Below, one piece after another: positions 7,934 to 15,316 of a stretch of 64,000 nt of DNA; position 1 is the stretch's first letter; each line of letters opens with the position of its first letter. A program made the position numbers and the translations under genes. Source of the DNA: Bacillus sp. EB106-08-02-XG196. Lineage in GTDB: Bacteria; Bacillota; Bacilli; Bacillales; Cytobacillaceae. The stretch spans positions 62,001 to 126,000 of the forward strand of contig NZ_JABWSY010000003.1 in NCBI RefSeq assembly GCF_013396335.1, written 5' to 3'. The notes beneath the pieces are model-generated. The model saw only the letters and a program-made list of their open reading frames with translations, did not search any database and was not told the origin of the DNA.

Positions 7934-8097
7934 GAGGGTGTTTATCCAATTCTCGCTTTTGTGGGATTTTGCGCTCCTACTGGAAACCGTTCACTCGTAC
8001 AAGCTATCATGGGAATGAGTTGAAATACAGGGAAATTGTCCGTGCAGCATTAGAAAATATTGCCTATCGGGTTAAGGATGTTATCGAACTGATGTAA
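7934..8097 (+). pseudogene. FGGY (glycerol kinase-like) kinase relic, frameshifted
   Basis: The + strand reads EGVYPILAFVGFCAP, then after a one-base loss YWKPFTRTS and KYREIVRAALENIAYRVKDVIELM followed by TAA. This matches the conserved block of glycerol kinase-type FGGY enzymes (VPAFxGLGAPYW ... RAxLExIAYQxxDVxxAM). The start, the rest of both domains and the C-terminus are missing, and the GAP-YW junction needs a +1 correction near 7978. It is a non-functional remnant. Confidence 0.78.
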
Positions 8098-8201
8098 TCG
8101 GAGTCCCTATAATTAAAATATGTATAAGCATGTAAATTAATATATTAATAATTTTTATTCATTATTTCATAAGTATTCAAGGTAAGTGGAGTGAAACAAT
8201 T

Positions 8202-8330
8202 ATGCATAAGCTTAGCACAGAACAATTGCTTGAAGTATATAAAGAAGCGATTAACTTAAATGTGAGCAAAGACTTTATTTTATTATTATCTGAAGAAATA
8301 AATAAGCGATTAATCACTGAATCTATTTAA
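8202..8330 (+). CDS. sda: Sda-like sporulation kinase inhibitor
   Basis: 42 codons from ATG 8202 with GTGGAG 12-17 nt upstream. The peptide MHKLSTEQLLEVYKEAINLN followed by VSKDFILLLSEEINKR follows the Sda pattern (KLSDELLIESYxKAxxxNLxxDFIxLIExEIxRR). Sda is a helical-hairpin protein that binds the dimerisation domain of sporulation kinases such as KinA and blocks phosphorelay signalling. Its family length of 42-57 aa fits. It is followed by a terminator hairpin at 8392-8430. Similarity is by motif only, and it could be a paralog of the chromosomal checkpoint gene. Confidence 0.72.
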   Translation: MHKLSTEQLLEVYKEAINLNVSKDFILLLSEEINKRLITESI

Positions 8331-8391
8331 TAACTAAAACTAAAGCCGATAGCACGCTGATTAACTCGTATGGGTCCCCAACATTGATTCT

Positions 8392-8430
8392 AAACCACCC
8401 AGATAAAAAAATTTCCAAGTGGTTTGTTTT
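8392..8430 (+). terminator. Terminator after sda-like gene
   Basis: AAACCAC (8392-8398) and GTGGTTT (8419-8425) pair around a 20-nt loop and are followed by GTTTT. The hairpin also lies just beyond the 3' end of the convergent flavoprotein gene. Confidence 0.5.
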
Positions 8431-8453
8431 TCTATATGAAACAAAAAGGTCAG

Positions 8454-10127
8454 CTATACTATTCTTACTGATGAATCTACTAGTCTAAGCATATTCTCCT
8501 TTATATGATTAGCAGATATATAGCCAAATACTGTTGTTGGTCCTAATGTAGAACCTGGACCAGGGTAAACGCGACCCATTACTGAAGCTGAGCAATTGCC
8601 TGTAGCATATAATCCTTCTATCGGAATATTATTGCGCAGCGCTTGGCCATACTCATTTGCTACAATTCCGCCTTTCGTTCCTAAATCTCCGGGGAAGATT
8701 TTACAAGCATAAAATGGCGCTTTCTCGATTGCTCCTAAATTTGGGTTTTTGTAAGTAGGGTCCCCATAATAATTATCATAAGCTGAGTTACCACGTCCAA
8801 AATCTTCGTCTTTGCCTTTCTCAACGAATTTATTAAAGCGTGTGATGGTGGCTTTTAATCCTTCATAATCAATTTGACATTTTTCTGCAAGTTCTCTAAT
8901 AGATTCAGCTTTAATTAAGAAACCGCTTTGAATAGCCTCTTTAGGTGTTCTTCTCGGCAGCATATCACCGAACAAATATTTATTACGATTTCGACTTTCC
9001 ATTATTAGCCAGGAATGAATTGCTTTACCATTCTTCTCTTGACGTTCAAGTATAGCATGGCCTGCATCTGTATAGGACTGAGATTCATTAAAATAGCGTT
9101 CGCCAGTTTGATCCACAATGATACAGTGTGGCATAGAACGTTCATAAACTAAAAATTTTCGTGAACCGCTTGCGTCCAAAGTTGTTGGTCCCCACCAAGC
9201 ATCATCTAATAAAGCTGTATCAATATTATGTTTTTGAGCAATTAATAACATATCTCCGGTATTATCTGGACTTGCAGCAGTCCAATCGGTTCCAACATTA
9301 TGATATTTTTTACGTAGATATGGATTTCGTTCGAACCCGCCGCCAGCTAAGACAACAGCTTTACTTTTCAAGAAAAATGGTTTGCCTTCATTTTCTACTT
9401 CTACACCAATGATTTTATTATTTTCAATAACTAAATCAGTTAATGGTGTTGAGAGTTTAATAGCTACGTTATGATTAAGTGCAATTTTTAATAAGCGGCC
9501 TACTAGGCCGGAACCAATTGATATAGCATGATGGCCTTTCACTTTATGTTTAAAGCCATTGATAAACATTCCGACTACGGTATTAAAATCTTTCGCATTT
9601 GTAAAAGCTTTCGGTAGGGAGGCTACCTTGCCAGAGTATAAGGGTAATGGAGCTTCAATTTCTCCCTTCCTTAACGTTTTTTCATAGTCACCTAATAATC
9701 TGGCATCAAAAATTTCACCTTCAATAGAACGACCAATTTTACCTCCTGGTTTTTCTGGATAATAGTCAGGGTATAAACTGCCTGGAACCCATTTCATCCC
9801 TAAATCCTCTAAAAATTTCACCATTCGATGTCCATTTTTAACATAAGCTACTTTTCGTTCGTATGTTGAGGCTGGTCCTGTATCCTCAATTACTTCTTGC
9901 ATATAAGTGAGCGCTTCTTCCTCACTATCTTGTAAACCTGCTTTCTTAGAAACATGATTATTTGGAATCCATAATCCTCCTCCAGATAGTGCTGAAGATC
10001 CACCCCATTCGCTCCCTTTTTCAACAATAACGGTATTTAAGCCTTGATAAGCCGCTGTGATTGCTGCTACGAGCCCCCCGGCGCCACTACCAACAACTAC
10101 AACATCGTATTCTTCATGCCAATTCAT
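8454..10127 (-). CDS. FAD-dependent 3-ketosteroid delta-1-dehydrogenase-like oxidoreductase
   Basis: 557 aa, ATG at 10127 behind AGGAGGGG. The N-terminus has the dinucleotide-binding fold DVVVVGSGAGGLVAA (residues 8-22) with EKG following, then GGSSALSGGGLWIPNN typical of the KstD/fumarate reductase flavoprotein group. The C-terminal region has PFYACKIFPGDLGTKGG and GLYATGNCSASVMGRVYPGPGSTLGP, characteristic of KstD. KstD introduces a C1-C2 double bond next to a ketone in steroid ring A. Neighbouring P450 and SDR genes also suit steroid- or terpenoid-like substrates. The actual substrate in a Bacillus-like host is uncertain. Probably controlled by the divergent TetR. Confidence 0.85.
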   Translation of the reverse strand: MNWHEEYDVVVVGSGAGGLVAAITAAYQGLNTVIVEKGSEWGGSSALSGGGLWIPNNHVSKKAGLQDSEEEALTYMQEVIEDTGPASTYERKVAYVKNGHRMVKFLEDLGMKWVPGSLYPDYYPEKPGGKIGRSIEGEIFDARLLGDYEKTLRKGEIEAPLPLYSGKVASLPKAFTNAKDFNTVVGMFINGFKHKVKGHHAISIGSGLVGRLLKIALNHNVAIKLSTPLTDLVIENNKIIGVEVENEGKPFFLKSKAVVLAGGGFERNPYLRKKYHNVGTDWTAASPDNTGDMLLIAQKHNIDTALLDDAWWGPTTLDASGSRKFLVYERSMPHCIIVDQTGERYFNESQSYTDAGHAILERQEKNGKAIHSWLIMESRNRNKYLFGDMLPRRTPKEAIQSGFLIKAESIRELAEKCQIDYEGLKATITRFNKFVEKGKDEDFGRGNSAYDNYYGDPTYKNPNLGAIEKAPFYACKIFPGDLGTKGGIVANEYGQALRNNIPIEGLYATGNCSASVMGRVYPGPGSTLGPTTVFGYISANHIKENMLRLVDSSVRIV

Positions 10128-10277
10128 CAGACCCCTCCTAGTAATACATACGTTAAGAAAATTTTATATAAAATTACTAAAACCCAATTTGATTTCAACC
10201 ACTGCGCTTTATTTTTCTGTAAATTTTGATAATATTGAAAATAACTATAACTAAAGCATATACTTGACCCAACTGTG

Positions 10278-10303
10278 TTTTCAAACGACAATTTGATTGA
10301 AAA
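10278..10303. promoter_or_regulatory. Putative TetR operator
   Basis: TTTTCAA (10278-10284) and TTGAAAA (10297-10303) form a dyad with an inner CAAA/TTTG pair, between the divergent flavoprotein and tetR genes. It overlaps a possible tetR promoter (TTGACC 10264-10269, GACAAT 10287-10292). Its position suits autoregulation and control of the flavoprotein. Confidence 0.45.
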
Positions 10304-10333
10304 TGTCTATTTTTCGAAAGGGGGAGATAGTTG

Positions 10334-10876
10334 ATGAATGATCCTATAGGGGATGAAGTTTACACTCGTTGGGTAATCAAGGAGGCTTTTACTGAGTTAC
10401 TAGGAGTTTCCTCTTTTGAGAAGATTACCGTTCATTCGATTGTTCGGAAAGCCGGTATTAGTCGTTCAACCTTTTACTTACATTTTCAAGATAAATATGA
10501 CTTGCTAAATCAAATGACAGAACAAATTATCGAAGAACTTCTAGAATTATATGGGAAATTTGAAGATGATGAAATGTTATTAAATATGAACATTGCATAT
10601 ACCAAAGGAAAGCCGTGTCAAAATGCTGTCGAAATCTGTGAACACATAAAAACAAATAACCAGTTTTACTGTAATCGATTTAAAGATATAAACTTTGTAA
10701 ATAGCCTTACTGATAGATTATTTTCCCGACTAAGGTTGATTTATAAAGATGAATCACACGGTATATTTGCTGCATATGGTACAGTTGGTTGTATTAGCCG
10801 TTGGCTTGCTGAAGGGTTAAAAGGATCTTCAGATGAAATAGCATTGAGAATGGCAAGTGTAGCTTTACCACGATAA
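10334..10876 (+). CDS. TetR/AcrR family regulator
   Basis: 180 aa from ATG 10334, with GGGGGAG directly upstream; a TTG one codon earlier is less likely. The first 60 residues contain the TetR helix-turn-helix (FEKITVHSIVRKAGISRSTFYLHFQDKYDLL). The C-terminal ligand domain is typical of the group that has a TetR_C domain near SRWLAEGLKGS. It is divergent from the KstD-like gene and upstream of the SDR/P450 genes, so it probably represses one or both in response to the hydrophobic substrate. Confidence 0.88.
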   Translation: MNDPIGDEVYTRWVIKEAFTELLGVSSFEKITVHSIVRKAGISRSTFYLHFQDKYDLLNQMTEQIIEELLELYGKFEDDEMLLNMNIAYTKGKPCQNAVEICEHIKTNNQFYCNRFKDINFVNSLTDRLFSRLRLIYKDESHGIFAAYGTVGCISRWLAEGLKGSSDEIALRMASVALPR

Positions 10877-10921
10877 GTGTAGTAGATAATAACCATATTA
10901 GGTCAAACTAAAACTTTCTAG

Positions 10922-10968
10922 ATTCCGTTAATCCAATAGGGAGAGCGGAATTTAGTGGTTTTTTTTTG
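10922..10968 (+). terminator. Weak terminator after tetR
   Basis: ATTCCG (10922-10927) pairs with CGGAAT (10946-10951), with a run of T residues at 10959-10968. The stem is short. Confidence 0.4.
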
Positions 10969-11002
10969 CAAGGATTGAAAGATTAAGTTGTAAAATCTGC
11001 CC

Positions 11003-11042
11003 AATCGTACATCTTTACATGCCCGAATGTACGATTTTTTTT
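11003..11042 (+). terminator. Rho-independent terminator, twin of the one at 29030
   Basis: AATCGTACAT (11003-11012) pairs perfectly with ATGTACGATT (11027-11036), followed by eight T residues in all. The loop ends in GCCCGA, as does the loop of the similar hairpin at 29030-29071. Confidence 0.8.
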
Positions 11043-11121
11043 ATTCTCAAGTTTAATAAAATAAAAGTGGTAAATAAAGTGCTTTCAATATTGCGCTTAC
11101 TAGAATTGGAGGAATTGAATC

Positions 11122-11880
11122 ATGGGACGCTTAGATAACAAAGTTGCCATTATTACAGGTTCGGCAAGTGGTATGGGATTAGCTGCTGCAAAATTATTTG
11201 CCAGTGAGGGAGCAAAGGTTGTTGCAACTGATATTGCCATTACACAACTAGCAGAAGCAGTTTCTAATTTTGAGGGAGACATTCTCGCTCTCGAATTGGA
11301 TGTTTCTTCTGAGGAACAATGGAGTAGTGTCAGTGAACGGGCAAAAAAGGAATTTGGCAAGATTGATATTTTAATAAACAATGCTGGTGTATCCGTTCAT
11401 AAGGGCTTATTAGAAGAAGATTTAGAAGGATGGAATAAGGCAATTGCATTGAATCTAACTTCCGTATGGTTAGGGATGAGAACCGTTATCCCTTATATGC
11501 AATTGAATGGTAAAGGTTCGATTGTTAACTGTGTTTCATTAGCAGCTTTAGTTGGAGGTGCCGACAGTGGTGCCGCTGCATACAGCGCTGCTAAGGGAGG
11601 CGTTCGCTCCCTTACAAAACATGCAGCCATAAACTTTGCTAAAGATCATATTCGTGTAAATTCCGTCTATCCAGGTGCAATCTTAACAGGTGCCGCAAGG
11701 AAATATGGTGTTACGTCCCAAGAGCAACTTGGTCAAGCATTTACCGACATTATTCCCCTACCACCACACGCAGGGGAGGAGAATGATATAGCCTATGCAT
11801 ACTTATACTTAGCTTCTGATGAATCAAAGTTTGTTACAGGAGAAGAGTTAGTGGTTGATGGTGGCTGGAGTTCCCATTAA
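11122..11880 (+). CDS. SDR family NAD(P)-dependent oxidoreductase
   Basis: 252 aa, ATG at 11122 behind TTGGAGGAA. Classical short-chain dehydrogenase: cofactor motif TGSASGMG (about 12-19), NNAG near 86-89, catalytic Ser in the VSLAAL strand, and Y-S-A-A-K (YxxxK). Asp after the second beta strand (VVATDI) favours NAD(H). Family members interconvert alcohols and ketones, including hydroxysteroids. It lies between tetR and the P450 and is followed by a terminator, so it is probably a single-gene unit of this catabolic patch. Confidence 0.9.
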   Translation: MGRLDNKVAIITGSASGMGLAAAKLFASEGAKVVATDIAITQLAEAVSNFEGDILALELDVSSEEQWSSVSERAKKEFGKIDILINNAGVSVHKGLLEEDLEGWNKAIALNLTSVWLGMRTVIPYMQLNGKGSIVNCVSLAALVGGADSGAAAYSAAKGGVRSLTKHAAINFAKDHIRVNSVYPGAILTGAARKYGVTSQEQLGQAFTDIIPLPPHAGEENDIAYAYLYLASDESKFVTGEELVVDGGWSSH

Positions 11881-11932
11881 TCGAGAAATAGTTTCTTTTA
11901 CCTGTAGAAAACTCTATTAGTTCAGTTCAAAA

Positions 11933-11971
11933 GTCCTTAAAAAAGGGCAGATATATGTTGCCCTTTTGGAC
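11933..11971 (+). terminator. Terminator after SDR gene
   Basis: AAAAGGGCA (11941-11949) pairs with TGCCCTTTT (11959-11967), extended by an outer GTCC/GGAC pair (11933-11936 with 11968-11971). Confidence 0.7.
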
Positions 11972-11991
11972 GTTATGTAAGGGGTTTATTA

Positions 11992-12019
11992 TTGATAGAT
12001 TATAAGAAACAGTTATATT
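11992..12019 (+). promoter_or_regulatory. Putative promoter of the P450 gene
   Basis: TTGATA (11992-11997), 16-nt spacer, TATATT (12014-12019), about 60 bp before the P450 start. Confidence 0.45.
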
Positions 12020-12077
12020 TTTTCCAAAAACATGCAAATCCTCTATCTAGGCAAATTTGAGAAAGGAAGGTTTATTC

Positions 12078-13337
12078 ATGAAACATGTAGAACAAAATGT
12101 ACCTCAACATGCAATATTAGGAGTTCTGAGTGGCAAAAGTGGAGAAAACCCATTTCCACTATTCGCTCAAATGAGGGAAATGGGGTCAGTTATTCCCATC
12201 CCATTTCCGTTAGGCGGATCTGATAATCAAGCTTGGATCGTCACACATATGGAAGAGGCGATGAAGGTACTTAAAGATAACGCCCACTTTTGTGTAGACC
12301 CTAAGACCATCGATAGAAGTAATGACACTAAACATTCTCTAACAGGCAGCAAAGAACAATCTCACTCCAATTTGTTTCTCGCTAATTCCTTAAACGCAAT
12401 TGATGAGCCCGATCATCGGAGGTTACGAACGTTAGTTTCCAAAGCCTTTACGCCAAAATATATGGAAGGATTGCGCCCCCGTGTACAAAAAATAGCGGAT
12501 GAATTACTAGATCGGGTACAAGACAAAGGAGATATGGACCTAGTCAAGGATTTCGCCAATCCTTTGCCAGTCAATGTTATTTCGGACATGATTGGAGTGC
12601 CTAAAGCGGACCATTCAAAAATCCATAAATGGTCAGAAGGAATTGCTAACGGTCTTGGTTTGGGAAGACTTGACCAAGAGGTTACGGATAGTCTTCAAGC
12701 CTTCGGCGACTATATTAAACAACTTATAGCAGACAAGCGTGAAAACCCTTCTGAAGATTTAATCAGTCAATTAATCTCTATTGAAGAGGAAGGAGATCGA
12801 CTTAATGAAACCGAATTGATTTCATTGGTTCAGCTATTAATCTTTGCCGGACATGAGACAACCTCAACCTTGATTTCCACTGGAACCCTAATGTTGTTGG
12901 ATCACCCGGAACAATTGGAGAAGCTTAAGGCTGATCACAGCTTAATCCCGTCTGCTGTAGAAGAATTGTTGCGTTTTAATGGTCCTTCCACAATCGCTGG
13001 ACCGCGTTATGCTATAGAGGATATCGAACTTGGCGGGCAACAGATCAAAAAAGGGGATATACTTCTTCCGTTATTAAAGTCAGCCAATCGAGATGAACAT
13101 CAATTTACAAATTCAGAAGAGCTAGATGTTACGCGCAAAATTAAACGTCATCTAGCCTTTGGTCAGGGCATTCATATGTGTTTGGGTGCACCACTCGCCC
13201 GCGTGGAAGCGGATATTGCGTTTACCACACTTCTAAAGCGCATGCCAAATCTTCGCCTTAGTATTCCTCGGGAGGATGTCACCTGGCAATTTAAGCTAGC
13301 CGCTCAAGGCTTGGCCACTCTTCCTGTGTCATTTTAA
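12078..13337 (+). CDS. Cytochrome P450 (soluble bacterial class)
   Basis: 419 aa from ATG 12078, behind GGAAGG; a TTG seven codons upstream has no ribosome site. All P450 landmarks are visible: I-helix F256-AGHETT with the oxygen-activating acid/Thr pair, ExxR at E296-L-L-R299, and the heme loop FGQGIHMC with Cys368 as thiolate ligand. It lacks an N-terminal anchor and resembles the CYP107 group of bacilli, which need a ferredoxin and reductase; none is encoded nearby. It hydroxylates an unknown, probably hydrophobic, substrate. The flanking SDR genes could oxidise the resulting alcohol. Confidence 0.93.
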   Translation: MKHVEQNVPQHAILGVLSGKSGENPFPLFAQMREMGSVIPIPFPLGGSDNQAWIVTHMEEAMKVLKDNAHFCVDPKTIDRSNDTKHSLTGSKEQSHSNLFLANSLNAIDEPDHRRLRTLVSKAFTPKYMEGLRPRVQKIADELLDRVQDKGDMDLVKDFANPLPVNVISDMIGVPKADHSKIHKWSEGIANGLGLGRLDQEVTDSLQAFGDYIKQLIADKRENPSEDLISQLISIEEEGDRLNETELISLVQLLIFAGHETTSTLISTGTLMLLDHPEQLEKLKADHSLIPSAVEELLRFNGPSTIAGPRYAIEDIELGGQQIKKGDILLPLLKSANRDEHQFTNSEELDVTRKIKRHLAFGQGIHMCLGAPLARVEADIAFTTLLKRMPNLRLSIPREDVTWQFKLAAQGLATLPVSF

Positions 13338-13507
13338 GCCGAAATCTTATTGGTGAAATAATTTTAAACAATTAACATTTCTTAAACATTTATTAAGCAA
13401 TTCTCAAACATTTTACCAGTATCATAGAAACATCAAATGAGGAAAAAATCATTTGAACTAATAAATTAGTGAAAACTTATCAATATTTATATGGGAGGAT
13501 TGCTTTT

Positions 13508-14266
13508 ATGAAACTTAAAAATAAGATTGCTGTTGTAACGGGTGCAGGTTCTGGAATGGGGAAAGCAATTGCCATTGTTTATGCTCAGGAAGGTGCTAAA
13601 GTTGTGGTTTCAGATATTAATGAAGCCTCAGCATATGAAACAGTAGAAGAAATAAAGTCAGCTGGTGGAGAAGCTATTGCCATTCTGGCCAACGTAGCTA
13701 AAGAGGAAGATATTCAAAATCTGATTGACAGAACGGTTGACACATACGGGACCTTAGATATCTTAGTTAATAATGCAGGGATCATGGATAATTTTGAACC
13801 TGCCGGCGACATTGTAGATGAACTTTGGGGAAAAATATTTGCTGTGAATACTACAAGCGTGATGCGTGCAACAAGGAAAGCTCTACCTATCTTCTTGGAA
13901 AAACAACAGGGGGTTATTATAAACGTGGCTTCGAATGGTGGAATGCAAGGTGCCAGGGCAGGGGCAGCTTATACAGCTTCAAAACATGCAGTTGTTGGTT
14001 TCACCAAAAACACGGGTTTCATGTACGCGCAAAAAGGAGTCCGCTGTAATGCCATCGCTCCAGGAAGCGTAGAGACAAATATTGTATCTAGCATGACTAG
14101 AATCAATGAATTTGGCATGGGAAGAGTACGTCCAGGATTGGGGATTAATCCGCGTTTAGGGAAGCCAGAGGAAATTGCAAAGGTAGCATTATTCCTTGCC
14201 ACGGAGGATTCAAGCTTTGTTAACGGTACTGTCATTGCAGCTGATGGGGGCTGGACTGCCTATTAG
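13508..14266 (+). CDS. SDR family NAD(P)-dependent oxidoreductase
   Basis: 252 aa; the ATG at 13508 follows GGGAGGA at the right distance, while 13 further upstream codons are open without a ribosome site. It has TGAGSGMG (10-17), VVSDI (acidic residue favouring NAD), NNAG and Y-T-A-S-K. It is distinct in sequence from the SDR at 11122. Its place after the P450 and before a nitroreductase suggests oxidation or reduction of the same class of compound. Confidence 0.9.
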   Translation: MKLKNKIAVVTGAGSGMGKAIAIVYAQEGAKVVVSDINEASAYETVEEIKSAGGEAIAILANVAKEEDIQNLIDRTVDTYGTLDILVNNAGIMDNFEPAGDIVDELWGKIFAVNTTSVMRATRKALPIFLEKQQGVIINVASNGGMQGARAGAAYTASKHAVVGFTKNTGFMYAQKGVRCNAIAPGSVETNIVSSMTRINEFGMGRVRPGLGINPRLGKPEEIAKVALFLATEDSSFVNGTVIAADGGWTAY

Positions 14267-14317
14267 CATATATACGATTTGAACTTCGATTTGCCCTGGG
14301 GGAGATTACTATTTATT

Positions 14318-14989
14318 ATGTCTAATATAATGAAGAAAAAACAAGAAATTTTGGATGCATTCAATTTCAGACATGCAACAAAGGAATATGATGAAAGTAA
14401 GAAGATTTCTAAGGAGGATTTTAATTTCATTTTGGAGACTGGAAGGCTGTCTCCGAGTTCATTTGGTTTTGAACCTTGGAAATTTTTGATTGTGCAAAGC
14501 CCTGAGTTTAGAGAAAGATTAATGAAAATAGCTCCAGGAGCAAAAGATAAACTTAGAGGAGCAAGTCATTTTATCATTATTCTTACTAGAGTTGATATTC
14601 GATATGATTCGGAATACATCATCCATCATATGAAAACTGTTCAAAAAATGCCTGATCAGTTTGTAGAAATGTTAGTTCAAGGGCTAAAACAGTTCCAAGA
14701 AACCAATTGGAAACTATCTGAAAATGACCGTGCATTATTTGATTGGTCATCAAAACAAACCTATATTGCATTAGCAAATATGATGACAGCAGCTGCACAA
14801 ATTGGTATTGACTCTACACCAATAGAAGGTTTCAACTTTGATGAAGTTCGTGCCTTTCTTGAACGTGAGAGTTTATTGGATAAAGGGCATTTTGAACCAT
14901 CAGTAATGGTAGCCTTTGGTTATCGTAAAGAGGAACCTAAAAGACCTAAAACAAGGAAAAATTTAAACGAAATTGTTCATTGGGTGTAA
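14318..14989 (+). CDS. yfkO: NAD(P)H nitroreductase, YfkO-like
   Basis: 223 aa from ATG 14318, 13 nt after a GGGGGAG ribosome site; ATG 14330 is an alternative. It follows the YfkO/NfsB-type flavoprotein closely: NFRHATKEYDESKKIS, ILETGRLSPSSFGFEPWKF and TYIALANMMTAAAQIGIDSTPIEGF, with VAFGYRKEEPKRPKTR at the end. These dimeric FMN enzymes reduce nitro compounds and quinones. It starts 51 nt after the SDR gene and probably shares its transcript, ending at the 15004 terminator. Confidence 0.9.
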   Translation: MSNIMKKKQEILDAFNFRHATKEYDESKKISKEDFNFILETGRLSPSSFGFEPWKFLIVQSPEFRERLMKIAPGAKDKLRGASHFIIILTRVDIRYDSEYIIHHMKTVQKMPDQFVEMLVQGLKQFQETNWKLSENDRALFDWSSKQTYIALANMMTAAAQIGIDSTPIEGFNFDEVRAFLERESLLDKGHFEPSVMVAFGYRKEEPKRPKTRKNLNEIVHWV

Positions 14990-15003
14990 TTAAACCAATA
15001 AAT

Positions 15004-15050
15004 AAAAAAACCGAAACTATGAAGTAACAATTCAGGGTTTTGGTTTTTTT
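15004..15050. terminator. Terminator after the nitroreductase gene
   Basis: AAAAAAACCGAAAC (15004-15017) pairs with GTTTTGGTTTTTTT (15037-15050), 14 bp with one G-T pair. Confidence 0.8.
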
Positions 15051-15151
15051 ATTTACGTAGAATGGATTTTTTTACAAAGTTTTTTAATACTGTTAATTTA
15101 ACCATTTATGTACCGTTAATTTTAAAAAAGAAGAGTTCTTATTAATGTGTG

Positions 15152-15186
15152 AAAGCTGACTTGAACATTTATAAAGTCGGCTTTTT
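15152..15186 (+). terminator. Second terminator before the two-component genes
   Basis: AAAGCTGACTT (15152-15162) pairs with AAGTCGGCTTT (15174-15184), one G-T pair, followed by further T residues. Confidence 0.7.
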
Positions 15187-15253
15187 CCTATTAAATGTCG
15201 GGTTAATAGTTTCAATTATTGGGTCATTAGATTAAGATTATGGTACTAAAGGG

Positions 15254-15271
15254 CATGCCCCATAGGGCATG
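15254..15271. promoter_or_regulatory. Perfect inverted repeat before the two-component operon
   Basis: CATGCCC (15254-15260), spacer CATA, GGGCATG (15265-15271). It lies 21 bp before TATAAT (15292-15297), covering the place of a -35 box, where an activator such as the operon's own response regulator would bind. Function is inferred from position only. Confidence 0.5.
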
Positions 15272-15316
15272 TTATATGTCTAAAAGTAAATTATAATGAA
15301 GAAAGGCGGTGATTCA

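Larger units (their letters stand above)
14990..15316. other. Intergenic region with two terminators and a regulatory dyad
   Basis: No gene is seen. It contains two strong terminators (15004-15050 and 15152-15186), a perfect inverted repeat (15254-15271) and a TATAAT at 15292-15297 just before the histidine kinase gene. Confidence 0.6.

Noticed and set aside
10174..10215. TTACTAAAACCCAATTTGATTT resembling the second half of the tandem element, upstream of tetR
   Set aside because: The first half-site is not recognisable, TACAATA is lost and no good -10 begins 32 bp after the C, so it was not counted as an eighth copy.
11070..11085. Possible cre site before the SDR at 11122 (AAAGTGCTTTCA)
   Set aside because: Two key consensus positions are wrong, including the invariant G at position 2.
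13370..13420. Three AACATTT repeats before the SDR gene at 13508
   Set aside because: Spacing is irregular and the DNA is very A/T rich; chance is likely.
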